Below are positions 19,816 to 29,290 of a stretch of 64,000 nucleotides of DNA, piece by piece. Each line of letters opens with the position of its first letter. Positions within the stretch are counted from its first letter, which is position 1. The notes under the pieces are model-generated. The model ran no database searches. It was not told the origin of the DNA and was given only the letters and a program-made list of their open reading frames with translations. This DNA comes from Nocardia tengchongensis (lineage in GTDB: Bacteria; Actinomycetota; Actinomycetes; Mycobacteriales; Mycobacteriaceae), in contig NZ_CP074371.1 in the NCBI RefSeq assembly GCF_018362975.1, positions 1,116,001 through 1,180,000 on the forward strand. Direction: 5' to 3'. The position numbers and the translations under genes were made by a program.

Positions 19816-20658
19816 CTATTCGCCCGGCCCGCGGGTCAACTGCCCGCGCGCACCGCCCAGCTCCGCGGAACTGCCCAGGCGCGCCGCCTTGCCCGCGCGG
19901 TCCCCGGCGCGCCGGGCGGCCGCCGAATACCCCGCCGAAGCCTGCGGACCCTGCCAGGTACCGCGCGCCTCGGAGGTGCGGGAGTAGTAGTCGGTCAACT
20001 CGAGTTCCTTGTTCCGCAAGGCCAGAGCCGTTCCGGTGGGCGCGGATCCGACGGCGTCGGCGCGCACCGCCGCGCTCTCCACCTCCGCCTTGACCTCCGC
20101 CAAGCGGCGGCCGATGCGGGCGGCGAAGGCCATCTGAAAGTTCAGGCGCGCGGTCACCGCGGCGACCGGCACCTCCACGGGCCGCTGCACGGTGCGGCCG
20201 TGTCGGCGCTCCACCACCGCCTTCTGCGTGGTGGCCGTCTTGTACGCACCCGATTTGATGTAGTGGTCGGAGGCGCGCACCATCTGCACCAGCAGGCTCG
20301 CGTACAGCGCCGCGCAGGTGTCGATATCGGTGTCGAAACCGTAGGCGTACACGGTGGTCGAACTGCGGGCCACATCACAGCGCACGTCATTGGCGGCGGC
20401 GATGGCCACGAACAGCTGCACATACGTGCGCAGACCGCGCTTTCCGGGCTCCCCGATCGGGATCACTCGTTGAGCGGGCGTGGGCCGGCGTTCCCGGTTG
20501 GCGATATGCGCCCGCGCCACCGCCAGATCCACCGAGGACCCGGTCGCGAGCCGTTGCGCGGCGGCCAGAAAGGCCTCGGCCTCGTGCTCGTTGTCGGTCG
20601 ATTCGGCCTGCCGCAGCAGCCCCCCGATCCGCGTCAACATCTTGTCCTGAGAAGACAT
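19816..20658 (-). CDS. DUF2786 domain protein
   Basis: About 280 residues. The N-terminal DUF2786 domain covers LTRIGGLLRQAESTDNEHEA to about residue 45, and a longer alpha-helical region follows with repeated Ala/Glu stretches and a basic, Gly-rich end (AGDRAGKAARLG). DUF2786 proteins are of unknown function. The start at MSSQDK (20658) is favoured because the alternative seven codons upstream (MPLGW) adds residues not typical of the family; neither has a strong ribosome site. It is the first gene of a two-gene unit with the TIGR04338 metallohydrolase and is divergent from the LpqY-like gene. Confidence 0.8.
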   Translation of the reverse strand: MSSQDKMLTRIGGLLRQAESTDNEHEAEAFLAAAQRLATGSSVDLAVARAHIANRERRPTPAQRVIPIGEPGKRGLRTYVQLFVAIAAANDVRCDVARSSTTVYAYGFDTDIDTCAALYASLLVQMVRASDHYIKSGAYKTATTQKAVVERRHGRTVQRPVEVPVAAVTARLNFQMAFAARIGRRLAEVKAEVESAAVRADAVGSAPTGTALALRNKELELTDYYSRTSEARGTWQGPQASAGYSAAARRAGDRAGKAARLGSSAELGGARGQLTRGPGE

Positions 20659-20807
20659 CGCGGCCCAGCCTAGCGGCATCGGTGATCACCGTGGTCACGC
20701 GCGCAGAGACCAGGTAGTACCGGCACGGGGAACCACCACCATGTATCTTCCCTTGTGCAACCGGCTGGGTGTGCCGCCGCTCACGTCTCGACCCTGGAGT
20801 ATCCGCG

Positions 20808-22112
20808 ATGGCTTTGAAGAAGGTGTCCTCTCTACGTTCGACGTTGGTGCCGCGTGCCGTGTTGGCCGTGACCTCGGCGGCGCTGCTGACGGCGACGTTC
20901 GCCAGCGGCTGCTCGAGCAGCTCCGGCGGGAACGGCTCGACCGGTGAGAACCTCACCGGCCGTGGCCCGATCACCTATGTGGAGGGCAAGGACACCACCG
21001 AGACCGGTGCGGTGAAGCAGCTCGTCGAGCGCTGGAACGCCGCCCACCCGGACGAGAAGGTGACGTTCAAGGAGCAGTCCAACGACGCCTCCCAGCAGTA
21101 CGACGACCTCAAGCAGCACATGCAGGCCAAGGCGTCGGACTACGACGTGGTCGCCCTGGACGTGCCGTGGACCGCGGAGTTCGCCGCCAAGGGCTGGATC
21201 CAGCCGCTGAAGGACTCCTTCGCGATCGACACCTCCACCCTGCTGTCGCCGCCGGTCGCCTCGGCCACCTACAACGGCACCCTCTACGCCGCGCCCCGCA
21301 ACACCAACGGCGGGCTGCTGTTCTACCGTAAGGACCTGACTCCCGAGCCGCCCAAGACCTGGGCCGAGATGATCTCGATGTGCCCGAAGGCCAAGGAAGC
21401 CGGAATCGGCTGCTACGCAGGCCAGTTGGCGCCCTACGAAGGTCTGACCGTGAACACCGCCGAGGTCATCAACGCCTTCGGCGGCAGCTTCGTCGGCGCC
21501 GACGGCAAGACCCCGACCGTGAACAGCCCGCAGGCCAAGGCCGGTCTGACCACGCTGGTCGACGCCTACAAGAACGGTGACATCCCGAAGGAAGGCATCT
21601 CCTTCAAGGAGCCGGAGTCGCAGAACGCCTTCGTCACCGGCAAGCTCATGTTCATGCGCGGCTGGCCGTCCTCCTACGGTGACGCCGGCTCGGACGCCTC
21701 CTCGGTGAAGGACAAGTTCGGGGTCGCCCCGCTGCCCGGCAAGGACGGCGTCGGCGCCTCCACCCTGGGTGGCTACAACGCCGCGATCAGCGCCTTCTCC
21801 AAGAACAAGGCCACCGCGCTGGACTTCCTGCGCTTCCTGATCAGCGAGGACGCCCAGCACATCGTGGCCTCAGGCGCACTGCCGTCGGTCCGGGCCTCGG
21901 TGTACGACGACCCGGCGCTGATCGCCAAGATGCCGTATCTTCCCGCCCTGAAGGAATCCATCGCCTCCGCGGTGCCGCGGCCGGTGACCCCCTTCTACCC
22001 GGCGGTGTCGAAGGCCATCCAGGACAACGCCTATGCTGCGTTGACCGGAAGCAAGTCGGTCGACGATGCCATCGCAGGCATGCAGAAGGGCATCGAGACC
22101 GCCGGATCGTAG
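20808..22112 (+). CDS. lpqY: Sugar-binding lipoprotein, LpqY-like
   Basis: A 434-residue solute-binding protein anchored by a lipobox (ATFASGC at about residue 34), followed by a Ser/Gly-rich spacer. The mature part has the family 1 sugar-binding pattern: ITYVEGKDTTETGAVKQLVERWNAAHP, DYDVVALDVPWTAEFAAKGWI, LYAAPRNTNGGLLFYRKDL and MFMRGWPSSYG. It starts an operon with two permeases that most closely resemble mycobacterial SugA and SugB, so the substrate may be trehalose, recycled from mycolic-acid transfer; this is inferred from similarity. A 64-base gap to the next gene contains GGAGAAGAG as its ribosome site. Confidence 0.8.
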   Translation: MALKKVSSLRSTLVPRAVLAVTSAALLTATFASGCSSSSGGNGSTGENLTGRGPITYVEGKDTTETGAVKQLVERWNAAHPDEKVTFKEQSNDASQQYDDLKQHMQAKASDYDVVALDVPWTAEFAAKGWIQPLKDSFAIDTSTLLSPPVASATYNGTLYAAPRNTNGGLLFYRKDLTPEPPKTWAEMISMCPKAKEAGIGCYAGQLAPYEGLTVNTAEVINAFGGSFVGADGKTPTVNSPQAKAGLTTLVDAYKNGDIPKEGISFKEPESQNAFVTGKLMFMRGWPSSYGDAGSDASSVKDKFGVAPLPGKDGVGASTLGGYNAAISAFSKNKATALDFLRFLISEDAQHIVASGALPSVRASVYDDPALIAKMPYLPALKESIASAVPRPVTPFYPAVSKAIQDNAYAALTGSKSVDDAIAGMQKGIETAGS

Positions 22113-22176
22113 GGCGTGCTCGACGGCGAAGCCCGGAGAACGATCAAGGGCTGAGTCCCGTAGGAGAAGAGAACAG

Positions 22177-23226
22177 GTGTCACGTCCTTCGGGAGCGACC
22201 GATATCGCGTCGCCCGACCGTACGGAGCCGAGCGTGAAATCCGTAGCGCCACAGAACAAAGCGCCGCAGACCAAACGCCGGGGCGAACGATTGGGCGTCT
22301 CAGCCCGCGCCTGGGTGTTCGTCACCCCGGTGCTGCTCGCCCTGGCCGTGGTCATCGGGTACCCGGTGGTCCGGGCCCTGATCATGTCCTTCCAGAAGGA
22401 CTCCGGCCTGGACAAGGCCACCGGCATGTTCGTCGAGGGCGGCGGCGCGGGCTTCAGCAACTACACCCACTGGCTGCTCGAGCAGTGCACCAACTCACTC
22501 GGTGAGACGGTGGACTGCCCGACCGGCAACCTGGGCTCGCAGTTCTGGACCGCCATCGGCGTCACCCTGCTGTTCACCGTGGTGACGGTCGCGCTGGAGG
22601 CCACCATCGGCCTCGGCATGGCGGTCATCATGGGCAAGACCTTCAAGGGCCGCGCCCTGCTGCGCGCCGCCGTGCTCATCCCGTGGGCCATCCCGACCGC
22701 CGTCACGGCGCGGTTGTGGGAGTTCATGTTCCAGTACGACGGCGTGGTGAACCGCCTGTTCGGCACCCACATCCTGTGGACCGCCGACCCGTGGCCCGCC
22801 CGCTTCGCGGTGATCGCCGCCGACGTGTGGAAGACCACCCCGTTCATGGCGCTGCTGATTCTCGCGGGCCTGCAGGTGATTCCGGAGGACGTGTACGAGG
22901 CCGCACGCGTCGACGGCGCGTCCGCCTGGCAGCGCTTCTGGAACATCACCATGCCGCTGTTGAAACCCGCTCTGCTGGTGGCGGTTCTGTTCCGCACCAT
23001 GGACGCGCTGCGCATGTACGACCTGCCCGCGATCATGACCCAGTCCAACCCGGCCACCCGCACCATCTCCATGCTGGTGGTGGATCAGGTGCGCCAGGGC
23101 CCCAACAGCGCTTCGGCGTTGTCGGTGATCACCTTCCTGCTCATCTTCACCGTGGCGTTCTTCCTCGTGAAGGTGTTGGGGGCGAACGCCGTTCGCACCC
23201 AGGAAGAACAGCGGGAGGCCCACTGA
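22177..23226 (+). CDS. sugA: Sugar ABC transporter permease, SugA-like
   Basis: A 349-residue MalF-type permease with about six helices. After a 45-residue hydrophilic start come AWVFVTPVLLALAVVIGYPV, an extracytoplasmic segment with a Cys pair (QCTNSLGETVDCP), and the ATPase-coupling EAA loop YEAARVDGASAWQRFWNI. VWKTTPFMALLILAGLQVIPED closely matches mycobacterial SugA. GTG at 22177 is chosen because GGAGAAGAG stands at correct spacing; the longer open frame overlaps the LpqY gene. The stop overlaps the next ATG (ATGA), coupling the two permeases. No ATPase is in this operon. Confidence 0.85.
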   Translation: MSRPSGATDIASPDRTEPSVKSVAPQNKAPQTKRRGERLGVSARAWVFVTPVLLALAVVIGYPVVRALIMSFQKDSGLDKATGMFVEGGGAGFSNYTHWLLEQCTNSLGETVDCPTGNLGSQFWTAIGVTLLFTVVTVALEATIGLGMAVIMGKTFKGRALLRAAVLIPWAIPTAVTARLWEFMFQYDGVVNRLFGTHILWTADPWPARFAVIAADVWKTTPFMALLILAGLQVIPEDVYEAARVDGASAWQRFWNITMPLLKPALLVAVLFRTMDALRMYDLPAIMTQSNPATRTISMLVVDQVRQGPNSASALSVITFLLIFTVAFFLVKVLGANAVRTQEEQREAH

Positions 23227-24116
23227 TGAGCACGAACGTCATCGAGCAGACCGCGAACCCGCCCGCCCCGCAACCGGTTCCGTGGAGCAAGCGGCTCGCA
23301 TCCGGCCGCGTCTACCTGGGCGCGCTGATCGTGCTGGTGTGGGGTCTGGGACCGTTCTACTGGATGGTCGTGACCGCGCTGCGCGATCCGGCCTACACCT
23401 TCGACAACACGCCGTGGCCCACCCACGTCACGTTCGAGAACTTCCGCAACGCCTTCGACACCAGCCGCGGCAACAACTTCGGCCGGGCCCTGGGCAACAG
23501 CGTGATCATCGGCACGGCCACCACCGTGGTGGCGCTGCTGATCGGCATCATGGCCGCCTACGCGCTGGCGCGGCTCACCTTCAAGGGCAAGTACCTGGTG
23601 TCCGGACTCATCCTGTCCGCCTCCATGTTCCCCGTGGTGGTGCTGGTGACCCCGCTGTTCCAGCTGTTCACCGACCTCGGCTGGATCGGCCACTACCAGG
23701 CCATGATCATCCCGAACATCTCGTTCGTGCTGCCGATGACCGTGTACATCCTGGCGTCCTTCTTCGCCGAACTCCCCTGGGAGCTCGAAGAAGCCGCGCG
23801 GATCGACGGCGCGTCGCGGTTCCAGGCGTTCCGCCTGATCATGCTGCCGCTGGCCGCGCCCGCCGTGTTCACCACCGCCATCCTGGCCTTCATCGCCGCG
23901 GTGAACGAATACCTGCTGGCACGCCTGCTCTCCAGCGACAAGACCGAACCGGTGACCGTCGCGGTCGCCCGCTTCTCGGGTAACAACCCGCTGGTCCAGC
24001 CGTACACCGCGATCATGGCGGCGGGCACCATCGTCACCATCCCACTGGTCATCATGGTGCTGTTGTTCCAGCGCCGCATCATCTCCGGCCTCACCGCGGG
24101 CGGCGTCAAGAGCTAG
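23226..24116 (+). CDS. sugB: Sugar ABC transporter permease, SugB-like
   Basis: A 296-residue MalG-type permease. Helices begin at about residue 30 (YLGALIVLVWGLGPFYWMVV); NSVIIGTATTVVALLIGIMA is the conserved start of the transport domain, and the EAA loop is ELEEAARIDGASRFQAFR. The C-terminus QRRIISGLTAGGVKS is the usual end for this subunit. It forms a heterodimer with the preceding permease. The ATG overlaps the upstream stop by one base. The energising ATPase is probably the SugC-like protein encoded at 14.4 kb. A hairpin follows 14 bases after the stop. Confidence 0.88.
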   Translation: MSTNVIEQTANPPAPQPVPWSKRLASGRVYLGALIVLVWGLGPFYWMVVTALRDPAYTFDNTPWPTHVTFENFRNAFDTSRGNNFGRALGNSVIIGTATTVVALLIGIMAAYALARLTFKGKYLVSGLILSASMFPVVVLVTPLFQLFTDLGWIGHYQAMIIPNISFVLPMTVYILASFFAELPWELEEAARIDGASRFQAFRLIMLPLAAPAVFTTAILAFIAAVNEYLLARLLSSDKTEPVTVAVARFSGNNPLVQPYTAIMAAGTIVTIPLVIMVLLFQRRIISGLTAGGVKS

Positions 24117-24130
24117 TCAATTGCACGGGC

Positions 24131-24165
24131 GCGGCGGGACCGTCGATTAACATAGGTCCCGCCGC
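24131..24165 (+). terminator. Hairpin after the sugar transporter operon
   Basis: An 11-base perfect inverted repeat, GCGGCGGGACC at 24131 and its complement at 24155, with a 13-base AT-rich loop. There is no T run after it. It could be a factor-assisted terminator or attenuator before the next gene. Confidence 0.5.
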
Positions 24166-24248
24166 GGCCGGTGCCGCGGGCTTTCTGTGTGCTCCCCACC
24201 CGGGTGGGGTCGATCCGCGCTTTGTCGACGCTCCGGAAGGAGATGCTC

Positions 24249-26462
24249 GTGAGCTCGTCCCACAGCCGGCACGGCGGAGAACCGGAAGCGTCCCCCACCA
24301 TGGCCGAGTGGAACGAGCTGGCGGCCGGCGCGACCCGCCGGCAGCGGAACCCCTCGCCCGGTCGCCCGCGCCGGCGCACCAGACCGCCCGCCGACCCCGA
24401 CCGCCCCGTCACCCCACCGTCGACGCACCGCACCCGCGGGCAACGCATCCGGCGGCTGGCCCTGGCCCTGGTCCTGGTGCTGGTGGTCATGCCGACCACG
24501 CTGCTCGGCATCGCCTACTGGAGCGCCGAGATCCCGGACCCGAACGCGGTGCAGACCAACCAGATCGCCACCATCCTCGCCTCCGACGGCAATACTGTGA
24601 TCGCGAAGGTCGTTCCGCCGGAGGGCAACCGGGTGCCGGTGCCGCTGTCCGATGTCCCGCTACCGGTGCGCCAGGCCGTGCTCTCCGCCGAGGACCGCAA
24701 CTTCTACACCAATCCCGGCTACTCCACCACGGCGTTCCTGCGCGCGGCCCGCGACAACCTGCTCGGCCGTGACGACGCGGGCGGCGGCTCCACCATCACC
24801 CAGCAATATGTGAAGAACGCCTTCCTGAGTTCGGAACGCACGCTGAGCCGGAAGATGCGCGAACTCATCATCTCCGCCAAGATGGCCCGCGAATGGAGCA
24901 AGGACGACATCCTCGCCGCCTACCTCAACACCATCTATTACGGTCGCGGCGCGTACGGCATCGCGGCCGCTGCCAAGGCCTACTTCGGCAAACCCGCCCC
25001 GGAACTGAGCCCGGCCGAGGGCGCGGTGCTGGCCTCGGTGATCCGCACCCCCTCGCTGCTGGATCCGGAGAACCACCTCGAACAGTTGCGCGCCCGCTGG
25101 ACCTACGTGCTCGACGGCATGGTCGAGATGGGCACCCTGACCCGCGACGACCGCGCCGCCACCCAGTTCCCGGTCATCATCCCGGCCGCGGCGGTCGACG
25201 ACAGCACCCCGCACGGCCCCGAGGGGCTGATCCGCACCCAGGTGCTGCGCGAACTGCGCGCCTCGGGCATCAGCGAGCGCGAAGTGAATACCGGTGCGCT
25301 GCAGATCTTCACGACCATCGACGCCAAGGCCCAGCAGGGCGCGCTGACCGCGGTCGGCAACGCGATGGGCGGGCAGCCGGGCGAACTACGCTCGGCGGTG
25401 GTGTCGATCGATCCGCGGTCGGGCGCGGTGCGCGCCTACTACGGCGGACCCGACGGCATCGGCTTCGACTTCGCGCAGGCCCCGCTGCAAACCGGTTCCG
25501 CCTTCAAGACTTTCGCGGTACTGGCGGCGCTGGAACAGGGAATTCCACTGACCTACCAGCTCGACAGCGCGCCGCTGACGGTGAACGGCCAGAAGATCCA
25601 GAACGTGGGCGGCGAATCCTGCGGCACCTGCTCGCTGGGCGAGGCGTTCAAACGCTCGCTCAACACCAGCTTCTACCGGCTGTCGGGAACCCTGTTCGAG
25701 GGCCCGAAGGCGATCGCGAACGCGGCCCATCAGGCCGGCATCCCGGACCAGATTCCCGGCGTGCCCGGCAAGACGCTGGCCGAGGAGGGCGGCAGCCCGC
25801 CGCTGCCCGCCATCGTGCTGGGCGCCTACTCGGTGCGCCCGATCGACATGGCCTCGGCGTACGCCACCCTGGCCGCCTCCGGCACTTACCGCGCACCCTA
25901 TTTCGTGCAGAAGGTGGTGACCGGCGACGGCCGGGTGCTGCTCGACCGCGACGCCGCGCCCGGCAAGCCGGAGCAGCGTATCCAGGCCGCCGTCGCCGAC
26001 GCCGTCACCCAGGCCATGCTCCCCATCGCCGCCTACTCCAACGGGCACGCGCTGGCGGGCCGCCCGTCCGCGGCCAAGACCGGCACCACCCAGCTCGGCG
26101 AGACCGGCCAGAACAAGGATGCCTGGATGGTCGGCTTCACCCCGGCGCTGTCCACCGCCGTCTGGGTGGGAACCGAACAGCCCCAACCGATCCGGACCGC
26201 CCGCGGCGACGCCATCTACGGTTCCGGCATGCCCTCCGACGTCTGGAAGCAGACCATGGACGCCGCGCTGGCCGGAACCCCCGTCGACCAGTTCCCCAGC
26301 CCGGAGCCGGTCGCCGGAAATCCCCCGGCCAACAGCAATTACGACATCCTCCAGCCGCCAACCCCGGCCCCGACGCCGGAACCGGTGCTGATCATCCCGC
26401 CCGCGCCCACGCCCCGGCAGGTCGAGATCTTCCCCGGCCTCAACGTGCCCGTCCCGGGGTAG
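24249..26462 (+). CDS. Class A penicillin-binding protein (glycosyltransferase-transpeptidase)
   Basis: A 737-residue bifunctional peptidoglycan synthase. A basic cytoplasmic start is followed by one anchor helix (LALALVLVLVVMPTTLLGI at about 78-96). The GT51 domain has AEDRNFYTNPG, GGGSTITQQYVKNA and YLNTIYYGRGAYGI. The transpeptidase domain has the nucleophile in GSAFKTF, SLNTSF (SxN) and KTGTTQ. A Pro-rich tail ends the chain and no PASTA domain is present. GTG at 24249 is selected as it lies six bases after GGAAGGAG; an ATG two codons earlier is too close. It is a shorter paralogue of ponA1 encoded 5.7 kb away, with near-identical GT51 motifs. Confidence 0.9.
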   Translation: MSSSHSRHGGEPEASPTMAEWNELAAGATRRQRNPSPGRPRRRTRPPADPDRPVTPPSTHRTRGQRIRRLALALVLVLVVMPTTLLGIAYWSAEIPDPNAVQTNQIATILASDGNTVIAKVVPPEGNRVPVPLSDVPLPVRQAVLSAEDRNFYTNPGYSTTAFLRAARDNLLGRDDAGGGSTITQQYVKNAFLSSERTLSRKMRELIISAKMAREWSKDDILAAYLNTIYYGRGAYGIAAAAKAYFGKPAPELSPAEGAVLASVIRTPSLLDPENHLEQLRARWTYVLDGMVEMGTLTRDDRAATQFPVIIPAAAVDDSTPHGPEGLIRTQVLRELRASGISEREVNTGALQIFTTIDAKAQQGALTAVGNAMGGQPGELRSAVVSIDPRSGAVRAYYGGPDGIGFDFAQAPLQTGSAFKTFAVLAALEQGIPLTYQLDSAPLTVNGQKIQNVGGESCGTCSLGEAFKRSLNTSFYRLSGTLFEGPKAIANAAHQAGIPDQIPGVPGKTLAEEGGSPPLPAIVLGAYSVRPIDMASAYATLAASGTYRAPYFVQKVVTGDGRVLLDRDAAPGKPEQRIQAAVADAVTQAMLPIAAYSNGHALAGRPSAAKTGTTQLGETGQNKDAWMVGFTPALSTAVWVGTEQPQPIRTARGDAIYGSGMPSDVWKQTMDAALAGTPVDQFPSPEPVAGNPPANSNYDILQPPTPAPTPEPVLIIPPAPTPRQVEIFPGLNVPVPG

Positions 26463-26637
26463 CGTTCATAACATTCATGTCCTGTTGATCATGTTTCGTG
26501 CCTACTGCTCCATCCGCGCGCGGCCGCGGATATGGTGGAACCCGCCACCGAATTCAGCGACTCCGGATGACGGTGGCAGGATGCGGGTTGGGAGCAGGGT
26601 GGGGTCGGAGACAGCACGAGACATAGGGGCGACGCCG

Positions 26638-27093
26638 GTGGAATTCAATGTTGTTGAACGCCACGAAACGCTGGTAGCCGGAACGGTGCTACGCAGCCCG
26701 GCACTCGCGGTCGAAGGGCCGCGCCGCGCGAAGGTCGAGGAGGCCTGGAAACGAACGATCGCTCGCGATCTGCCAGGTCCGCCCGCGACCGCGTATGTGG
26801 ATCACGCACCCGAGATCGGTTCGTATCTGACCCATATCGTCGGATACGAATGCAAGAAGCCGGACGACCTATTGCCCGGTGATGTACTCGCGCGTATCCC
26901 GGGCGGCGTATTCGCCCGCTTCATTCGCAGCGGCGACAATCTCGGTGACGTCATCGTGTCGATCTGGCGCACGGTCTGGGACCTCGAGGCGGCCGGCAGC
27001 CTGGTGCGCGCCTATACCGGGGATTTCGAGCACTATCCGGACAACCGGACGGTGGAGGTTTTCGTCGCGCTGGATCCGAGCGCGGAGGGATAG
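26638..27093 (+). CDS. GyrI-like effector-binding domain protein
   Basis: A 151-residue soluble protein starting at GTG 26638 after GGGGCGACG. The pattern EFNVVERHETLVAGT, a central GYECKKPDDLLPGDVLARIPGGVFARF and the ending NRTVEVFVALD are the duplicated SHS2-type fold of GyrI-like or AraC effector-binding domains, which bind small molecules or shield DNA gyrase. No DNA-binding domain is attached. A second, shorter member follows after seven bases and shares the IPxGxxAxF core, so the two form an operon of tandem paralogues. The ligand is unknown. The 170 bases before it hold no evident gene. Confidence 0.75.
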   Translation: MEFNVVERHETLVAGTVLRSPALAVEGPRRAKVEEAWKRTIARDLPGPPATAYVDHAPEIGSYLTHIVGYECKKPDDLLPGDVLARIPGGVFARFIRSGDNLGDVIVSIWRTVWDLEAAGSLVRAYTGDFEHYPDNRTVEVFVALDPSAEG

Positions 27094-27100
27094 GGGAGCA

Positions 27101-27526
27101 GTGGACTTCGAAATCGTCACCCTGGAGGAATTCCTGGTGGGCGGGCTGACCATCCCCCTCGCCGGCCGCGAGGTCACCGCCCGCGACCTGGACCTGGTGA
27201 ACTTCACCTGGGATCGCTACCTGGCCCGCGAGAAGAAGGCCGAACGCGTCGCCGCCTACATCGGACAGAACGATCACGCGGTAGCCGTTCTCGGATACCA
27301 GCTTTCGGGCCTGTCCGACCTGGACACCGGCGACGTGATGACCCGCATCCCCTCGGGCCGTTACGCGAAATTCGTTGTCTCGGACAAGCCTTACGATCTG
27401 CTGCGCACCGCCTGGGCCCAAGTCGCGAAGGCCGAGAACGCGGGCACCATCACCCGCTCCCACGCCGCGGAGATCGAGCGCTACACCGGTCCCACGTCCG
27501 TCGAGGTGTACGTCTCCCTGGACTGA
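27101..27526 (+). CDS. GyrI-like effector-binding domain protein (second copy)
   Basis: A 141-residue paralogue of the preceding gene, beginning at GTG 27101 with GGGGAG directly upstream. It keeps DFEIVTLEEFLVGGLTIPL, HAVAVLGYQLSGLSD, RIPSGRYAKFVVSDKPYDLL and the terminal VEVYVSLD. The invariant aromatic and the late Glu common in ligand-binding members are present (YTGPTSVEVY). Both copies lack a helix-turn-helix, so they could act as stand-alone small-molecule binders or gyrase-interacting proteins. The transcript ends at a strong terminator 14 bases downstream, shared with the convergent ino1 gene. Confidence 0.75.
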   Translation: MDFEIVTLEEFLVGGLTIPLAGREVTARDLDLVNFTWDRYLAREKKAERVAAYIGQNDHAVAVLGYQLSGLSDLDTGDVMTRIPSGRYAKFVVSDKPYDLLRTAWAQVAKAENAGTITRSHAAEIERYTGPTSVEVYVSLD

Positions 27527-27540
27527 CGCAGAACGACGAA

Positions 27541-27569
27541 GGGCGGCATCGCGATTCGCGATGCCGCCC
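27541..27569. terminator. Strong bidirectional terminator between GyrI-like gene and ino1
   Basis: A perfect 13-base stem (27541-27553 with 27557-27569) around ATT, followed by TTTGCG. In the opposite direction it lies 19 bases past the ino1 stop, so it can serve both convergent units. Confidence 0.88.
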
Positions 27570-27588
27570 TTTGCGTTATGGCAGTTGC

Positions 27589-28686
27589 CTACTCGGCGTC
27601 GATGATGAACGCCTCGAGCTGCGCGCGGGCCACGTCGTCGGCCAGCTGCTTCGGCGGGGACTTCATCAGGTAGGCCGAGGCCGGGATGACGGGTCCGCCG
27701 ATGCCGCGATCCTTGGCGATCTTGGCGGCACGGACGGCGTCGATGATGATGCCGGCCGAGTTCGGCGAGTCCCACACCTCGAGCTTGTACTCCAGGTTCA
27801 GCGGCACGTCACCGAAGGCGCGACCCTCGAGCCGGACGTAGGCCCACTTGCGGTCGTCGAGCCACTCGACGTAGTCCGACGGGCCGATGTGCACATTGCG
27901 GTCGTGCACCTTGCCGGCCAGCGGGCCCTCGAGGTTGGAGGTGACGGCCTGGGTCTTGGAGACCTTCTTGGACTCCAGGCGCTCACGCTCGAGCATGTTC
28001 TTGAAGTCCATGTTGCCGCCGACATTGAGCTGGTAGGTGCGATCCAGCGTGACGCCGCGGTCCTCGAACAGCTTGGCCATCACACGGTGCGTGATGGTCG
28101 CGCCGACCTGGGACTTGATGTCGTCGCCGACGATCGGCACGCCGGCGTCGACGAACTTCTGGGCCCAAACCGGGTCGGAGGCGATGAACACGGGCAGGGC
28201 GTTGACGAAGGCCACGCCCGCGTCGATGGCGCACTGCGCGTAGAACTTGTCGGCCTCTTCGGAACCGACCGGGAGGTAGGAAACCAGGACGTCGACCTTG
28301 GCGTCCTTCAGCGCCTGGACGACGTCGACCGGCTCGGCCTCGGACAGCTCGATGGTCTGCGCGTAGTACTTGCCGATGCCGTCCAGCGTCGGTCCACGCT
28401 GCACGGTCAGGCCCGACGGCGGCACGTCGGAGATCTTGATGGTGTTGTTCTCGCTGGCGAAGATCGCGTCGGACAGGTCGAAGCCGACCTTCTTGGCGTC
28501 GACGTCGAACGCGGCGACGAACTTCACATCACGGACGTGGTAGGGACCGAACTTCACGTGCATGAGTCCGGGGACGGTCGAATTCTCGTCCGCGTCCTTG
28601 TAGTACTGCACGCCCTGAACCAGGGAAGATGCGCAGTTACCCACGCCGACGATGGCCACCCGAACTTCGGTGTTGATCTCACTCAT
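27589..28686 (-). CDS. ino1: Inositol-3-phosphate synthase
   Basis: Converts glucose 6-phosphate to 1L-myo-inositol 1-phosphate with NAD, feeding phosphatidylinositol and mycothiol synthesis. The 365-residue protein has the NAD-binding [13 protein letters not shown] (about residues 9-21), the family segments [23 protein letters not shown] and [15 protein letters not shown] (about 186), and [12 protein letters not shown], all typical of the actinobacterial Ino1 group. The ATG at 28686 overlaps the end of the PadR gene by eight bases, so ino1 is the second gene of a PadR-ino1 unit, as at Rv0047c-Rv0046c. Control is probably exerted through the dyad upstream of the PadR gene. Confidence 0.95.
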   Translation of the reverse strand: MSEINTEVRVAIVGVGNCASSLVQGVQYYKDADENSTVPGLMHVKFGPYHVRDVKFVAAFDVDAKKVGFDLSDAIFASENNTIKISDVPPSGLTVQRGPTLDGIGKYYAQTIELSEAEPVDVVQALKDAKVDVLVSYLPVGSEEADKFYAQCAIDAGVAFVNALPVFIASDPVWAQKFVDAGVPIVGDDIKSQVGATITHRVMAKLFEDRGVTLDRTYQLNVGGNMDFKNMLERERLESKKVSKTQAVTSNLEGPLAGKVHDRNVHIGPSDYVEWLDDRKWAYVRLEGRAFGDVPLNLEYKLEVWDSPNSAGIIIDAVRAAKIAKDRGIGGPVIPASAYLMKSPPKQLADDVARAQLEAFIIDAE

Positions 28687-29236
28687 GGCCGATATTTCCC
28701 TCTTTCTGTGGTGCCGCCTTCGTCGATTGCTCCGCAGCAATCAACTCGTTGAGCCAGCGCACTTCGCGCTCGCTTGATTCGAGACCGAGTTGATGGAGCT
28801 GGCGGGTATAGCGGTCCAGTTGCCCGCTGGCACGCTTTATCGCTTCCCGCAGTCCTTCTCGGCGCTCCTCGACCTGCCTCCGCCGCCCCTCCAGGATTCG
28901 CATCCGCGCTTCCGCGGGGGTGCGGCCGAAGAAGGCCAGATGAACGCCGAAGCCGTCGTCGGTGTAGTTCTGTGGCCCGGTGTCGGCGAGCAGTTCGGCG
29001 AACCGCTCCCGCCCGGATTCAGTCAGGTTGTAGACCCGCCGCGCACGGCGCGTTGCCAAGCCCTGCGGGCTCTCCTCCGCGATGAGACCGTCGGTCTGCA
29101 TGCGCCGCAGGGTCGGATACAGCGACCCGTAGGAGAAGGCCCGGAACGGGCCCAGCAGACCGGTGAGCCGCTTGCGCAGCTCGTAGCCGTGCATCGGCGA
29201 TTCGAGGAGCAGCCCGAGGATTGCCAACTCCAGCAC
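28679..29236 (-). CDS. PadR family transcriptional regulator
   Basis: A 185-residue regulator: N-terminal winged helix ([20 protein letters not shown] to about residue 80, with the wing region [12 protein letters not shown]) and a C-terminal helical dimerisation domain rich in Arg and Glu. The GTG start at 29236 is preceded by AGGAGGTGAAG. It overlaps ino1, which it most likely controls together with itself. The counterpart in M. tuberculosis is Rv0047c. A perfect palindrome 55-77 bases upstream of its start matches the ATAT-rich sites bound by PadR proteins. Confidence 0.88.
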   Translation of the reverse strand: MLELAILGLLLESPMHGYELRKRLTGLLGPFRAFSYGSLYPTLRRMQTDGLIAEESPQGLATRRARRVYNLTESGRERFAELLADTGPQNYTDDGFGVHLAFFGRTPAEARMRILEGRRRQVEERREGLREAIKRASGQLDRYTRQLHQLGLESSEREVRWLNELIAAEQSTKAAPQKEGNIGHE

Positions 29237-29290
29237 CGGGCTTCACCTCCTGACTGTTGTGTTCAGACCTAACCGATGGATGCAGTTCCA

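Noticed and set aside
27571..28752. Plus-strand 393-codon frame opposite ino1
   Set aside because: Antisense shadow of ino1, whose identity is clear.
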